Origin: Trissonchulus latispiculum
Taxonomy: Eukaryota > Nematoda > Enoplea > Enoplida > Ironidae
Reading direction: 5' to 3'
DNA length: 64,000 nucleotides
NCBI GenBank assembly: GCA_030248195.1
Contig: JASAND010007849.1
Coordinates: forward strand, 1-64,000
Position numbers and translations under genes: made by a program. Under the pieces are notes generated by a model, which was given only the letters and a program-made list of their open reading frames with translations, did no database searches and was not told the origin of the DNA. Positions 42,550 to 54,478 of the stretch are shown here, piece by piece. Within the stretch, counting starts at the first letter, position 1; every line of letters starts with the position of its first letter.

Positions 42550-43573
42550 TCTCCGGAGGGAGTCCCTTGAGGGCCATTCTGCGATAAGTGAAACGGTAAA
42601 AATGATTTATATCAACTAATGAATTTCTGGCATCAATGCCCAAATTTCCGAGAATCCGACGAGCATCGCACAGAGCGTTGACCACCAAAACTGGAAACGG
42701 AGTGTTATAGAGTAAAGGTTGCAACGCATAGCGTATCAATTTCCAGGAGGGAACTTGGAGGTAGATGACGTGAACCATCACCACCGTGAGTCTCAGACCG
42801 GAATCGAACCGGGATTCTAAAGTCGGATTCAGAGGGTCAATTTCTTCACGAAAAGAGGTAATATCTGTAGGTACTGCGAACTGTAAAGTCGTCGCAGACT
42901 GACCCGTAGGGATATCCATCCAATTTTGAGAATGACCCTCAACATCCAAAACAAGAAACCCAGCTTCTTTCGCCCAAAAGAACAAATTTTGTACCTCCCC
43001 CACAAGAGCTTCAATTTCAGTTACAATACAAGTGGCCGTACGTAATTTTTCATCCAGGAAAGTCGCCTGGTGAATTTGATTCAGCCAGTCTTCCCTCCAG
43101 CGTCTGTCGGCAGCTGAAGCGAAATCAATTTTGGGAGGGGGTTTTTCTTCAAAAACAAGAGCTAAATCCCCTAACGAAATGGGGGGTAGCGGTTCTGTGT
43201 TAGACTTCCGCTTTTCCGACCGTTCCCGTTTCCGAGAGCGGCGCGAAGACGCCGATTTTTGTGGACGCTTCGACTTTTGAGATTTCTTAGAAGGGGACGG
43301 ATCTGAAACTGACTCAACGTCTACCAAAACATCTTCAGATGTATCTTTCTCTGAAGGTTGATAGCTCGCATCCGACTCCGAAGTACGAGACTTTTTGGTG
43401 CGCTGAGAGCGACGCAAAGGAATCTGAGAACTAGGGGGGGCGCCCACTTCTGACAACTTTTTCCAGTCGCGGGACGCCCCTTTTTCCTGTAGAGTTTCTG
43501 CCAAGGGCTGTTCGGGACTGGACTCCCGTTCTGATGTTTCCGATTTATCCTGGTGCCTGCGTTTCCGAACCAT
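42473..43573 (-). CDS. Gypsy-3 second unit, part 1: DEDDy 3'-5' exonuclease-like domain (N-terminal part)
   Basis: The frame is open from 43585 but the first ATG is at 43573, giving 366 residues. Residues 1-125 are Lys/Arg/Ser/Glu-rich with several nuclear-localisation-like patches. From about 185 a nuclease fold is suggested: Exo I motif L-V-L-D-V-E-G (D210, E212) followed by L-Q-F-A-V-P, and Exo II motif V-N-A-L-C-D-A-R-R-I-L (D303) followed by G-I and L-V-D-I-N-H-F. These match the RNase D/EXD2/WRN-type DEDD family, which removes nucleotides from 3' ends of RNA or DNA. The frame stops directly after a C9 run (42476-42484); the rest of the domain lies in the next frame. Substrate unknown. 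Confidence 0.65.
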   Translation of the reverse strand: MVRKRRHQDKSETSERESSPEQPLAETLQEKGASRDWKKLSEVGAPPSSQIPLRRSQRTKKSRTSESDASYQPSEKDTSEDVLVDVESVSDPSPSKKSQKSKRPQKSASSRRSRKRERSEKRKSNTEPLPPISLGDLALVFEEKPPPKIDFASAADRRWREDWLNQIHQATFLDEKLRTATCIVTEIEALVGEVQNLFFWAKEAGFLVLDVEGHSQNWMDIPTGQSATTLQFAVPTDITSFREEIDPLNPTLESRFDSGLRLTVVMVHVIYLQVPSWKLIRYALQPLLYNTPFPVLVVNALCDARRILGNLGIDARNSLVDINHFYRFTYRRMALKGLPPENDPEHPKRGPHIWFDENKQRCLPPP

Positions 43574-43585
43574 TTTTGAAGCCAA

Positions 43586-44317
43586 CAGACACTGTGGGAG
43601 ACTACCTGACCCTACACTATGACAAAATCAAGAAAAATTACCACCTGATAGTTTTCCAGAACTGATCCAAAAACAAACCAAATCTGAGCAGGAACCTCGA
43701 AAGGCCTCCTGACAGCTGAACCACACGGAGATCCACCACCAAAAGATAACCAAACCAGCTCTGAAACAAGAAATAGATATAGTGCACTACATGAAAGTGA
43801 AGAAAAACGCCAAATTCATTACAGGAAACAAAAAGATTTAGAGAAAAACAGCTAAAGAAAACTAGAAACCAAAATATAAAGAAAATTTCAAGGAACGAGA
43901 AGCTCAAGGGTACCAAAAGGTACGTATTCAAAAATTTCAAAAATCAGGATATCAAAAATTAGGAAAGTACGTATTGTACAATTTAAAGATTCAACGATAT
44001 GGATTTGAAAGAATGAGAAAAACCACAAAACTTATGAAATTTAATCTAAGAGAGAATACGTATATACGTATACAAGAAAATCTAAGAAAATCTATGAAAA
44101 GGAATTTTATTTACCAAAACAGTAGAAACCAGGTTGGTGCCAAACAATATTACACACGAAAATATAAGCGCCTAAAATAGTAAGAACAAAACAAAGTTAA
44201 AAGCTAAAACAGAGAAAAGGATGAGATCACTCTAGAACAAAAAGCTATACAATGAACAAAAAGACATAGGTGAGGCATACAGACAAAATACAAAAGTACA
44301 AACAATACAATATGAAA
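43586..44317 (-). other. Spacer between gag-pol and the second coding unit
   Basis: A-rich on the plus strand, no supported frame. It could hold a splice acceptor or internal promoter for the second unit; I see no decisive signal. Confidence 0.4.
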
Positions 44318-47300
44318 CTAAGTAAGGAACGGCTTGAGACGATTTACGTGAATTTTCTCAGTAGGGGGGTCCGTTTTTGTAGTAGACTGAATTTCAACAT
44401 TTGGAGGCGCAAGAACTTTGACCACCCGAAACGGGCCCTCGAAGACTGGCAGGTATTTGCGGCTTGCACCCTTTGGAATATTCGCCTTTGCAATATCTTT
44501 CCATACTAACATGCCTTCTTTATAGTCAACTTTCTTAACATTCGCATCATAGTCATCTTTGCGCTTTTTCAAGATTTTCTCCATATGCTCTTTCAATAAA
44601 TCACGCGAAAAACGCAAACGTTTACGCAGATCTTGTACGTAGGACGAGTTGAAGGGTCTAGTTGTTGGATCAGGCATTTTCAAAAAGTTTTCAGAAAACA
44701 AACGAGGATCACGTCCGTGTAAAAGATAATATGGAGACTCTCCGGTAGAGGCATGTGGGGCTGCCCGGTATACGAACAGCACCCAAGGGAGAAGGGTGTC
44801 CCACTCCCGCTCAAAAGCCAACATACATTTGCGTAACATGCCTTTAAGGGTGCCATTGAGTCTTTCGCAAGCACCATTCGACTGTGGGTGATAAGCAGTA
44901 GTACGTACTTTTCGTGTTCCCATAAGTTTACAAAGCTCATCCATAAGAGTAGAACAAAAAGGGGTGCCCCGATCAGTCAGAATTTCGCGAGGGGCCCCAT
45001 GAACGGCGATAATTTGTTCTGCCAAAAGTTTTGCAATAGTGTTGGTCTGTTCATTAGCCATAGCGAAGGCCCACCCCCAACGCGTCAGAAAATCGACCAT
45101 CACTAAAACTTTACAGTGACCCACGGAAGTAGTAGGAGCATGCATGACATCCATGCTGATCCTCTCGAATGGTGCCTCTACCGGAGTGAAAAATTTCATG
45201 TATGCCTGAGGCTTGCGAGGACCAGGGTTGCAAGCCGCACATACCTGGCAGCATTCGAGGAACCGTGTCACATCACGAGACATAGTTTCCCAGTAATATC
45301 TAGCGGCTATTATTCCCATCATTTTAGCTCTCCCGACATGACAACCCCCCAAAAAATCATTATGACATTCCTTAAGGATATATTGACGACAATCATTAGG
45401 GACCACAATCAAACGGATAGCATCAGGTAGGGGGACTCCCTTTTTGTCAGTTTGAAAACGGTATAGCATGTCATTTTCGTAAACGAATTTTGAAGCAGAA
45501 CTACGTACGTACGAGGCCAGCTGTAAATCTTTCGGAAGTTTATCATTTTGCAAAAATTCAATCATAGCAGAAGTAAACGGATCAGCCTTAAGGGCCTCAG
45601 CCCAAATTTCCCTTGCCGCAAGCATCGGAACTGGGTGACCCGGACCATCATCAGGGCCTTCATCATCTAACAGTGCAAAAAGGTATTCTGGAATTTTCGG
45701 ATATTCAGCAAAAACCCCGGCAATGGCAGGCGGATTGCGAGACAATGCATCCGCTGCCCCGTTGACTGAACCAGGTTTTTGAATAACACGAAAACGAAAC
45801 TGTTCTATGAAAGCACGCCAACGGGCCACCCTCCCTTCAGCCGTCTTAGGTTTTGCGGCATCGCCCAGGATATATTCCAAGGCCTGATGGTCCGTGATCA
45901 CATCAAATTTATGTAAAATCAAGTAGTGTTGGAAATAGGAAATCCCAAAAAAGATAGCAAGAGCCTCCAATTCAGTAACAGTGTAGTTCTTTTCAGATGC
46001 ATGGAGGGCTCTGGCCGCGTACGCAACTGGATGAAATTTTTCCTTTTCGTCTGCCTGCTGTAAAATGGCAGCTATACCCTGATAACTAGCGTCAGTAACA
46101 AGAGTAAAAGGTTTCGTAAAATTTGGATAAATCAAAACGGGTGCTGTAATTAATTTTTCCTTCAAAGTCTCAAAAGCAACTTGACAAGCAGAATCCCAAA
46201 CAAATTCAGCACCTTTTTTCAGAAGACGAGTCAAAGGATTAGCAATTTTGGCAAAATGAGGGACAAAACGACGATAATAGCCCGCTAAACCCAAAAAACT
46301 TTGAATATCTTTGACAGATTGAGGCACAGGAAATTGACGAACCACCCGAATTTTGTCAGGATCGGTAGCAATGCCAAATTCTGAAAGAATATGACCCAAA
46401 AAGGCCATTTGTTTACGTGCAAATTCGCATTTTGACAATTTTAGCAAAACATGCTCTTTTGCACAACGTTGAAAAATGTCAAGTAGACGCTGCAGGTGGT
46501 GATTCTGAGTCGGACTAGTAACTAGAATATCATCAATATAAACAATAAACCCTTCCATAATACGATCAATTATCCGTTGGAAGGTACTGGGGGCGTTACA
46601 CAACCCAAACGGCATAACTTTGAATTCATACAACCCCGAATGAGTAATAAAAGCTGTTTTTTCCCGATCCGCCGGGTAGACAGGAATTTGATGAAACCCT
46701 GAGGCCAAATCCAATTTCGAAAAAATGCAATGACCCAAAATAAGTTCAAAAAGCCCGTCAATTCGAGGAAGAGGGTAACAATCTTTCTTAGTAACCGAAT
46801 TTAACTTGCGATAATCAACACAAAGGCGCCAATCCCCATCTTTCTTTGCTACTAGAATAATCGGGGAGGCCCACGGAGACCGAGAGGGTTGTATAAGGCC
46901 CTGCTCCAACCAAGCGGACAATTTCTCGTCTATGATTTTCTTCTGTGCTGGGTTAACTTTGTAAGCCCGAGCACGAATAGGCCGTTTTCCTGGCTCAATT
47001 TCGATATAATGATAGTCAATATCAGTTTTTCCAAAACCGCCTGTAGCGTCCCAAATATCAGGAAAATTTAAAATCATGAGTTTTAACCGCCGCTGATTTC
47101 GACGGGACAAACAACAATCTTTCAAGCTAATTTTTCCGTTCAAAAGAGCACGTTTTGCTGCATCTGCAAAAAGGGCAGTTGCTACCGATTCAGCTGCAGT
47201 CAGAGGGTCAACCTCGACCTCTTCTTCAGGAGTACGTACAATATCCCCGTTCTGAGGGATACGTGAAAAGGCCTCATCAAAAGACAAATCAGTAGGATGA

Positions 47301-50300
47301 TATTTTTCTGTGGTCACTCTATACGTACGGGGCTCGAACCCAGGTTCTCCCGGATGAATCTTGCGACGCAAAAATTTCCGAAACTTTTTAAGCGGAACAG
47401 AAGACACCTGATTGAGGTCCACGCCCTCACCCTGGGGTCCCTGACCAGCAGGGAGCTCAGGGGGAGGCTGAGACTCTGACGCCCAAGACTCTACAATATC
47501 GGAAAACGCTACTGGTACCGTTGGCCAAGAATCTTTCGTTTCCTGAGAAAAATCAACCAAATCGTCACCCGAAAACAAACATGACTGCAAAGTTTTTACC
47601 TCCCCGTCCAAAATTTTGGGGGTGACCACCCCCTCTTTTAGAGGAGACTGAGGCTCAGGAGGGGCCGTAACCCCCTTGGCACACGAAGTCGCTTCCGGGA
47701 TTTTTTCAGATTCATCAAAAATTTCGTTCGGATATAGGGGATCCACCCCCTCTTTTAGTAGGAGGTCCCCTTGAGTAGAATCAACGTCACAATTAAGAAC
47801 CAACGGGTCATCAAAAGGAGAATCAGACGAAAACCCAGTAAACGGAGAACAAATTTGCGGAGGAGGGGTCCCGAGGTCCTCATCAACTATAAACAACATG
47901 TCATCAGTATACGTATCGACATTAACCTGGGCCCTCGTAACCGCCAACGGTACCTCTAGGTTAGGGTCTGTGGCGAAATAGTCTTCAGCCGGGCTAATGG
48001 ACCCCAACACAGTAGCCTTTGACAATTCAACCGGACAATTTGTGGGATTTGCAACCAAAAAATCAAAAATTGTTTCCCGAGGCACAACAATCCCCCCATA
48101 AGGCAAAACACGATTTATATGTACAAAATCATCAAAAGGTTCGAACAAATGGGGAGTCTCGGTCAGTCTTGGGGAGACCCGGGCCTGAGCCCAGACCTCC
48201 GAGGAGGGAGGGACCACCACGTCAACTGCCAAAACCACTGCCAAAACTGTAGAATCCCGGGTATTCCATTCAGCTCTCAATTGATCAGGGGTGAGCAAAT
48301 CGTGGTTCATTGTACCCATATAAACTTTATTCTGAGAAAGAATAATATCCCACGAAAAAGCTTTCATAAAGTCAGTACCTAGCAAAATGTCCCTGTAAAA
48401 ATCGGGGGCTACGTGAAACTGCCACCCGAACTGAATTTGGCCAACTTTAAAAGGCAAAAATGCTTTCCCTGTTAATTTCAAATAATCGCTCCCTGGTGTA
48501 CGTGCTTTGATTGGATCCGGGTAATTAACCACGATTTCTGCGCCCGCCCTGAGGAGACGTTCAAGGCCCCCCGTACTGATAATCGAAATGGACGCTCCCG
48601 TATCTACAATCGCAACCAATTTTTGACCGTTGACATCAATCAGAATTGCTGGGGTGTTCTCACCCGCTGCTAGAACAGACTCAAGGTCAATTTCTGGGAC
48701 ATCCCCCGGTTCTGCGAGAGCTGAATGGCCCATTAGGTCAGAAATTTGCACCACACAATGAGGACTTACCTGCGAGGCTGGTGTAGCCTCTGTTTCTGGA
48801 GGAAGAACTTCCTCGCCTTGGTCCTCCTGGACCCAATTTGTAGCCTCAGCTGGTGCAGGTTCTTGGACAGGTGGTTCGGACGGGGCAGTATAGGGGGAAC
48901 CCGGGCCCGCCAAAATGGGAGAGCCCCCCGCACACCACGAGTCCGACGGCTCAGCTTCATTCATCCAAATATTATTTGAATCAAATTTATTTGGCCATAA
49001 ACGAAGAAAAAGGTCAGTCATATCACCAATGTGCAGACGAATAGCATCAAAATACTTATTCATGAATTCATGAGTCTGACCATGAATAGCTGCCAATGTA
49101 GAAAAATTTCGATGGAGCAACTGAAATTTTTGAGCCACTTGATGTTCTACAGAATCAGCATCAAAAGACAGATTTGCCCCCAAAACCTGTTCCGAAGTTT
49201 CCTCCGGCTGATTTGTGAGGCCTAAACGTTCATAATCGGGCTCAATCTGCAGCATATTAACCGAAAGTTGATTGACCATTTGATTTACCTGCTGAGCCGT
49301 CGGAGGTGGAGCAGTTTGGGGGTTTCTACCCCCTCTTTTAGGCTGGGCCCCGCCCCCTACCGGACCATGAGAAGATGGAACAAAATTTGCATTCAGACAG
49401 GGAGGACCGGAAGCTCTCGCCCCCGCCCCCCGGTAACGCGGCTGACCCGCTTGCAAAGGCACCCGCGGACGCGCCACAGAATCAGGAGCCGCCACACCTT
49501 GTGACTGCCACTGAGACTGCAACAGCGGCCGAGGCTGGCCCTGCGCAGCATGCTGCCACGGAGGCAGATACTGCTGAGGGGCCGCCGCATAACCCGGGGA
49601 CTGAAGCGCCGGGTCATGCTGTGGATAGTATACCGGCTGAGGAGGCATCTGAGGGTAGGCCCCCACCATATCAACTTGCGCCTGAGTATTTTGATTATTC
49701 CTACCTTTATAACCCGGAGGGGCTTTTGAAGGGTCCTTGTCCCAACAGCGATCCGGATGATGCCCCCGCTTGTTGCAGTGACGGCAAGGAGGAAAGCGTT
49801 TTTTCTTTTCTTCCTCCATTTCTTTGAGCTTATCCAAAAATTTTGTCTCAAACCAGTCCTTCATTTCCCGCAGCTCCAGCCTAGTCGCAGGAGTCGAATC
49901 AAGGGGGGCAGCCCCGTCCCTGGAGGAATTCTGGGCGCCAACATGAAAGACTGGGGCAGCAAAAGCTTGTTGATCTGCCAATCCAGGTTTTGAGATCCGA
50001 GATTCCAATTTGTCCAGGATACGTAGAATTTCGTCCAATTTGGGCTCACCTTTTCCGAAATTAGATGCCAAAGCCGTAGTATATTCCGAACGAATGCCAT
50101 CAAAAAGTTGTTGTACGCAGTGCCTGTCCCGATCTGCCTGTGATGGCCAAATTTCCAAGGCTTGAGATTGCAGCTCCGACACGTACTGGCGGACGGTTTC
50201 CCCAGGCTGCTGGACTCTTTGAGCAAAGCGATGGAATTTTTCCGAAACTGATTGTTGAGGCTTCGGGAACTGGGCGGACATCATACGTATGAATTCGTCT

Positions 50301-52163
50301 AATGACTCAACAACCTTAGGACCAACCTTCGAAGCGAAAGTGAGAGCCTTACCAGACAGTTTGTTAAACATCAGACGGGCCCATTGGTCCCTTGGGATCC
50401 CTTGCACAGTAGCTGCTGAAACAAACTGTGGTAACCAATCTTCAAAATAATCAAAAGTCGGCTCAAAACGAGGAATATCATGTAAAATTGCCATATACGT
50501 ACGGTACAATTGAGCATTATGGCGTCCAACAGAGGCATCTGTGGCTTGCATGGTGGCCGGAGTGGGATGAGGTCTCGACCGAGGACGAGCCCCCACTGAG
50601 TGGTCAGTGGCCACCCGACAAACTGCCTGGTCGGTCTGTGCCGAATTTGGAGGCTGTTGGTCCGCCGGTTGTTGAGACGGAGGGGGAGTCTGCTGAGAAG
50701 CAGGCTCTGGCGGATTCAAATAATAGCCATAATTCTGAGGTGTACCCGGCACAGGGTCCGGATACATCGGAGCCAATTGCGGCTGAGATTGCTGAGATTC
50801 AAAATATTGCTGTTGATTCAAATCAAAATACAAATTCGGATCATAATAGCCATACTGAGCATAGTAGTAGTAATTTGGATCATAATAACCATAGCCATCA
50901 GCCTGAGGGCCGCCCGCCTGATACGGCGGAGTCTGCTGTTGCTGAGGCTGCGATCCAGGCACTGCGTGAGAAGTAGATCCAGGATTAAACTGACCAGGTC
51001 CATTCTGTTGGGGAGGCGGCGTATTTGACTGAGCTGGAGGGGGGCCATTTTCCGGAGGAGGGGCCGAAGACTGCGGGATAGTATTTTCTGGCCGCGGATT
51101 CTGCTGAGACTGATTGTGCGTAGAGATCATTGTCGTCTGTCCAGTGCCGTATGAATATTGGGACTGTGGAGAGACTGGAGCTCCCCCTCCATTCGACTCC
51201 GACTGGACATGGCCGGCCACTGAGACTGAAGGACCGGCGTGAGGGGCAGCAGGGGTCGAACCCCCCGCAAGCCCTCCTGACTCTGGTGGAAGCCCAAGGG
51301 AAGCACGCCGCTCCGCAACAAGCTGATCTGTTAATCTGTCGACCATCCCCTTGTAAAAATCTGAAATTTTTTCCAAACGTTTAGGATGTCCACGAGGGAG
51401 CTCACGAATTTCCGGGTCCCGCACGACAGCAGCCGCCGCCGCGAAAATTTCCTCCTCAGATGGTAGCACAGACTGACCCGGGGGAGCTGCCGAACCCCCC
51501 GTTGCCTCCGAAGGAGACGTAATAACAACACACACCTGTTCCAAATCCGCATCCGAAGTTGAATTTTCTCCCTGAATTTCTGGAGTGGGCGTCGGGGGAA
51601 GGGGGGGTTGGGAGGGATTTTGGGGGGTTCGCCCCCCATCCTGCACCATCTGACCGGGAGAAAGAATTGGAGGGCCAAAAGCTTTATTCAACATCTGAGA
51701 ATATGACGGCCGTGGAATTTGCTGTGTATTAGAGGCCGAAGTTTGGGGCTGGGAAGAACCCCCCGCCTGGGTCCACTGGGGGGGTGGACCTCTACAACTG
51801 ACCGGGACTTGAGCCATACAACATGGAATATTTTGATTTCGCCCAGAATTTTCCCCCCAAGTTTGCAAGGGAATCGTAGTGGGGATATAGGGGATCCCCC
51901 AATTTCGGTAGGGCGCTCCCCCCCCGAGTTCCAGGTGGAACCCCGTCTTGGAGGGGCGGATCAGTATATTCCCCAAGTTCACGCGGGTCCCCCCGATCCA
52001 TAACTGGGGCCTGCTCACAACACCTCTGTCGCAAAACTAAATCGTTATACTCGTCCGGGTAATCTAAATTTTGTAAAAATTCAAAAAGCCGTTGAATATC
52101 TTGAAGTCGATCTTCTAAAGCACGAAAAAATTTAGGGTCAAGACCGTCACACTCCTCCAACAT
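44318..52163 (-). CDS. gag-pol: Gag-Pol polyprotein of Gypsy-3
   Basis: The ATG is at 52163. Its frame passes through a C8 run (51918-51925) into the 2566-codon frame that begins without an ATG at 52018, so one base is extra or missing there, or a frameshift is used. Numbering from 52018: Pro/Gln/Tyr-rich N-terminus, capsid-like region about 500-700, CCHC knuckle (CRHCNKRGHHPDRC) near 745, protease D-T-G at 1139, reverse transcriptase with Y-I-D-D at about 1830, RNase H with T-D-A-S at 1976, integrase with HHCC and D2290, D2349, E2385 (exactly 35 residues between the last two), then a GPF/Y module near the end. Protease to integrase is one uninterrupted frame with all catalytic residues present. 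The frame also holds a spacer of about 400 residues between protease and reverse transcriptase, longer than usual. Confidence 0.9.
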
Positions 52164-52171
52164 CTACCACA

Positions 52172-52186
52172 TGACACGGTCGCCAC
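52172..52186 (-). other. Primer-binding site of Gypsy-3
   Basis: Just inside the 5' LTR the minus strand reads TGGCGACCGTGTCATG, two bases after the LTR end. TGGCGACCGTGAC-type sites are common in Gypsy elements. The primer tRNA was not determined. Confidence 0.7.
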
Positions 52187-52187
52187 A

Positions 52188-52728
52188 TGTGAAGTTTGAC
52201 TATACTGATCTTAGTAAAAATGCTGCTGTCTGACTTTTACTCTCTAGGATAAGACTAAACTACAGGTAACAACAGTGGTGTGTGACGCTGGAGCAATGTT
52301 CGGCCTGACCAACTAGAAATCGATGAAATGATTACAACGGTTTATTGTAATTTAGGCAAGAACTTGACGACAAAATTAGACAAAACATAAATTTCAACAC
52401 AAAATATAAACTTTGACAAAATACTAAAAAAAACACAAAAACGCCCGGCAAAAGCCGGCTGAGCGACAAAGGTAAATTTAAACAACCCCAAAACAAGCAA
52501 CCCAAGAATTCGACCCAAAGTTCGCAACCCAACCATTCATCAAACTTACACCCACACTACTTCTGACCAACCCAATATGGAGGACTACAACAATTAGCTA
52601 TCCGATCCTACGAATTTAGACAAGAGTAATGCGAAATGATTGAACGTTTGTCAAATGAAATGTCATTTTCACTTAGGCTTAGCAGCTCATGAATAATTTA
52701 TATCTTTCCTGACGGTGCTAACTTCACA
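52188..52728 (-). repeat. 5' LTR of Gypsy-3
   Basis: 541 bases, TG..CA ends within the short inverted repeat TGTGAAGT/ACTTCACA. It aligns along its whole length with 35007-35560. It contains the conserved block CAATATGGAGGA and a GCCGGC-type stem (GCCCGGCAAAAGCCGGCTGAGC). Transcription would run leftward from here. Confidence 0.9.
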
Positions 52729-52785
52729 CCTTAGTGAAGTCGTACGTCAAACAAGCTAGCAACTTCCTTATGATGATTATTTCAG

Positions 52786-53084
52786 ACGAATTTACAATCC
52801 CGTTTGCGCAAGGATGTCTAGCCAAGGCCTTGCCATGGGGTCCGGAGGAGCCAAACAATTTAGAAGGAGATGAGAAATGTGTCGAGATTCGCTACGGAAA
52901 ACTTCTGAGCGATAATAGTTGCACTAGTTTGAGCGTGGTTGTTTGCCAGATTATAAATTTCCCAACAGATGAACTTTGTGGTAAGCAAATGATTGATGAT
53001 AAAGTTCGTTCAATTTTTACTTATTTCAGTTGGACACTATCCCTGCCGTTTGTGGCGTTATACTTAATGCTGACACTATTTTAG
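52786..53084 (+). CDS. Lectin B last recognised exon: second half of C-type lectin domain
   Basis: After acceptor TATTTCAG (52781-52785) 195 coding bases to 52980 parallel lectin A exon 8 in phase, length and sequence: IPFAQ.C.AK.LPW, EPNN..GDEKCVE.RYGK and VVCQIINFPTDELC. EPN is retained, but the W-N-D position reads L-S-D, so a calcium ligand Asn is lost and sugar binding is doubtful. A donor GTAAGC follows; a 49-nt intron ending TTTCAG at 53029 is possible, otherwise the frame reads to a stop at 53084 through a hydrophobic tail. It lies only 58 bases from the Gypsy-3 LTR. Confidence 0.7.
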
Positions 53085-54261
53085 CAGCGATTGTCAATGC
53101 AGCAGTAATTTGTTCTCACTCCTTCTATTGTTCTAGCTGTTGTTACGCAACGATAGTTTAAAACAAGTTTCATACTATTTGCAAAATTTGCAAAGTAGCA
53201 GAAATAGCAGTCATTTAGGGCTCAGATTCAGCAGGTGTGAGTACAATGCCTTGCGTGCTGGATACTTGCTTCTTAAAATTGTTTCAGCATAATTGGGAAG
53301 ATATGAAACCACCGAATGCGATATCAAGAAAGCTTGAAAAGCGATTAATAATTAAGAAAACATAATTAGTCAATTTGTGCGCTTGCCTGATCACATTTCT
53401 CTGCTGAAATTATTAACTATATGTCTTATACTCAACAATAATAAAATAACCTCAGCCTAATACTCAACCGGGTCAGGGTGATACCTGAACGTCAAGTTCC
53501 ACTGACCCTTGCGGAAGCTAATTTCGGTACCCCTTGTGGAAGCAATTTTTCTCTGAGTTTTCTTCAAAATAGGAACGTCTTTCGGGCTTGTTTTAGCAAA
53601 AAATGGTAGTTTTACGTGAAACATCCGAGAATCCGGATGAGAATCCGCAAGGCTTTTGGAAAGTTTGGTGGTAAAACCTAGTTTTTGAGCAATTTTCTTA
53701 CCCCGTGTGGCCAATTTTCTTACCCCGTGTGGGAAAAATTTCGAAACCCTTTGTGAGCTACGTCGCCAAGGGGGTGGGGGTGGGGAAATTCCCTTCTTTT
53801 CCCCTAGTCCACCTGTAGTCAGGGCCTTGTTTTAGAAAAAATAAGAGTGTAGGACCCTAACAGTCCTACATTGATCACAATTTTGTACACACATTTTTGT
53901 GTCAGGCTTTAGTTTCAAAATTATATACAGTTTTCAGTTGATATAAAAGGAACAGCGATAAATCCATTTTTTCTTAATCTCTAGCAGCAGTAAATACTGT
54001 GCGACTCAGAACATCTGCAAAGGGCTGAAGAAATAATAAGGAAAACTAATGGGAAAAATAACATTTTAGGTGGTGGTCATGGAATCAACTCACTAAGATT
54101 ATACCAAGTTTGCAGATACGAAATAAGTTAAGTTTTACAGAGCCCAGAATGCTAGGCCTTTGCGGTAATTTTGTTCTGGGGTTGTGCTATTTCATGGATT
54201 GATTTTACTTCAACGCAGAAACATAGGCAACAGGGGGTGGTGGGCATATGCACTACTTCAA

Positions 54262-54264
<3 letters not shown>

Positions 54265-54329
<65 letters not shown>
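54265..54329 (+). repeat. (TA)n microsatellite
   Basis: About 32 uninterrupted TA units. Confidence 0.95.
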
Positions 54330-54332
<3 letters not shown>

Positions 54333-54384
54333 CCACACTTTTGTTATATACCTATATATGCTTATATCGTAACATAGCATCGGA

Positions 54385-54478
54385 GCATAGCATAGCATAG
54401 CATAGCATAGCATAGCATAGCATAGCATCGTAACAAGAAACAGAGCATATAGCATCGTAACAAGCAACAGAGCATATA
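54385..54478 (+). repeat. (CATAG)n pentanucleotide and adjoining 27-bp duplication
   Basis: Nine CATAG units (54385-54429), then two copies of GCATCGTAACAAG(A/C)AACAGAGCATATA at about 54425 and 54452. Confidence 0.85.

Larger units (their letters stand above)
35007..52728 (-). mobile_element. Gypsy-3: 17.7-kb LTR retrotransposon with a second exonuclease/NADAR-like coding unit
   Basis: Two LTRs (52188-52728 as 5' and 35007-35560 as 3') start TGTGAAGTTTGAC and end GCTAACTTCACA. Inside are a TGG-type primer-binding site, gag-pol (52163-44318), a 0.7-kb spacer, a second coding unit in two frames (43573-42473 and 42549-38446), a 2.9-kb non-coding tail and a purine tract next to the 3' LTR. Ordinary Gypsy elements are 5-8 kb, so this one is about twice as long, mostly through the second unit and the tail. 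LTRs differ at roughly one base in ten with indels, so the insertion is not very recent. It sits immediately upstream of the lectin B last exon. Confidence 0.9.

Noticed and set aside
42790..42820. Possible tRNA gene (T-arm-like sequence)
   Set aside because: Only a B-box-like T arm is present; no acceptor stem, D arm or anticodon arm could be drawn, and it lies within a coding frame.
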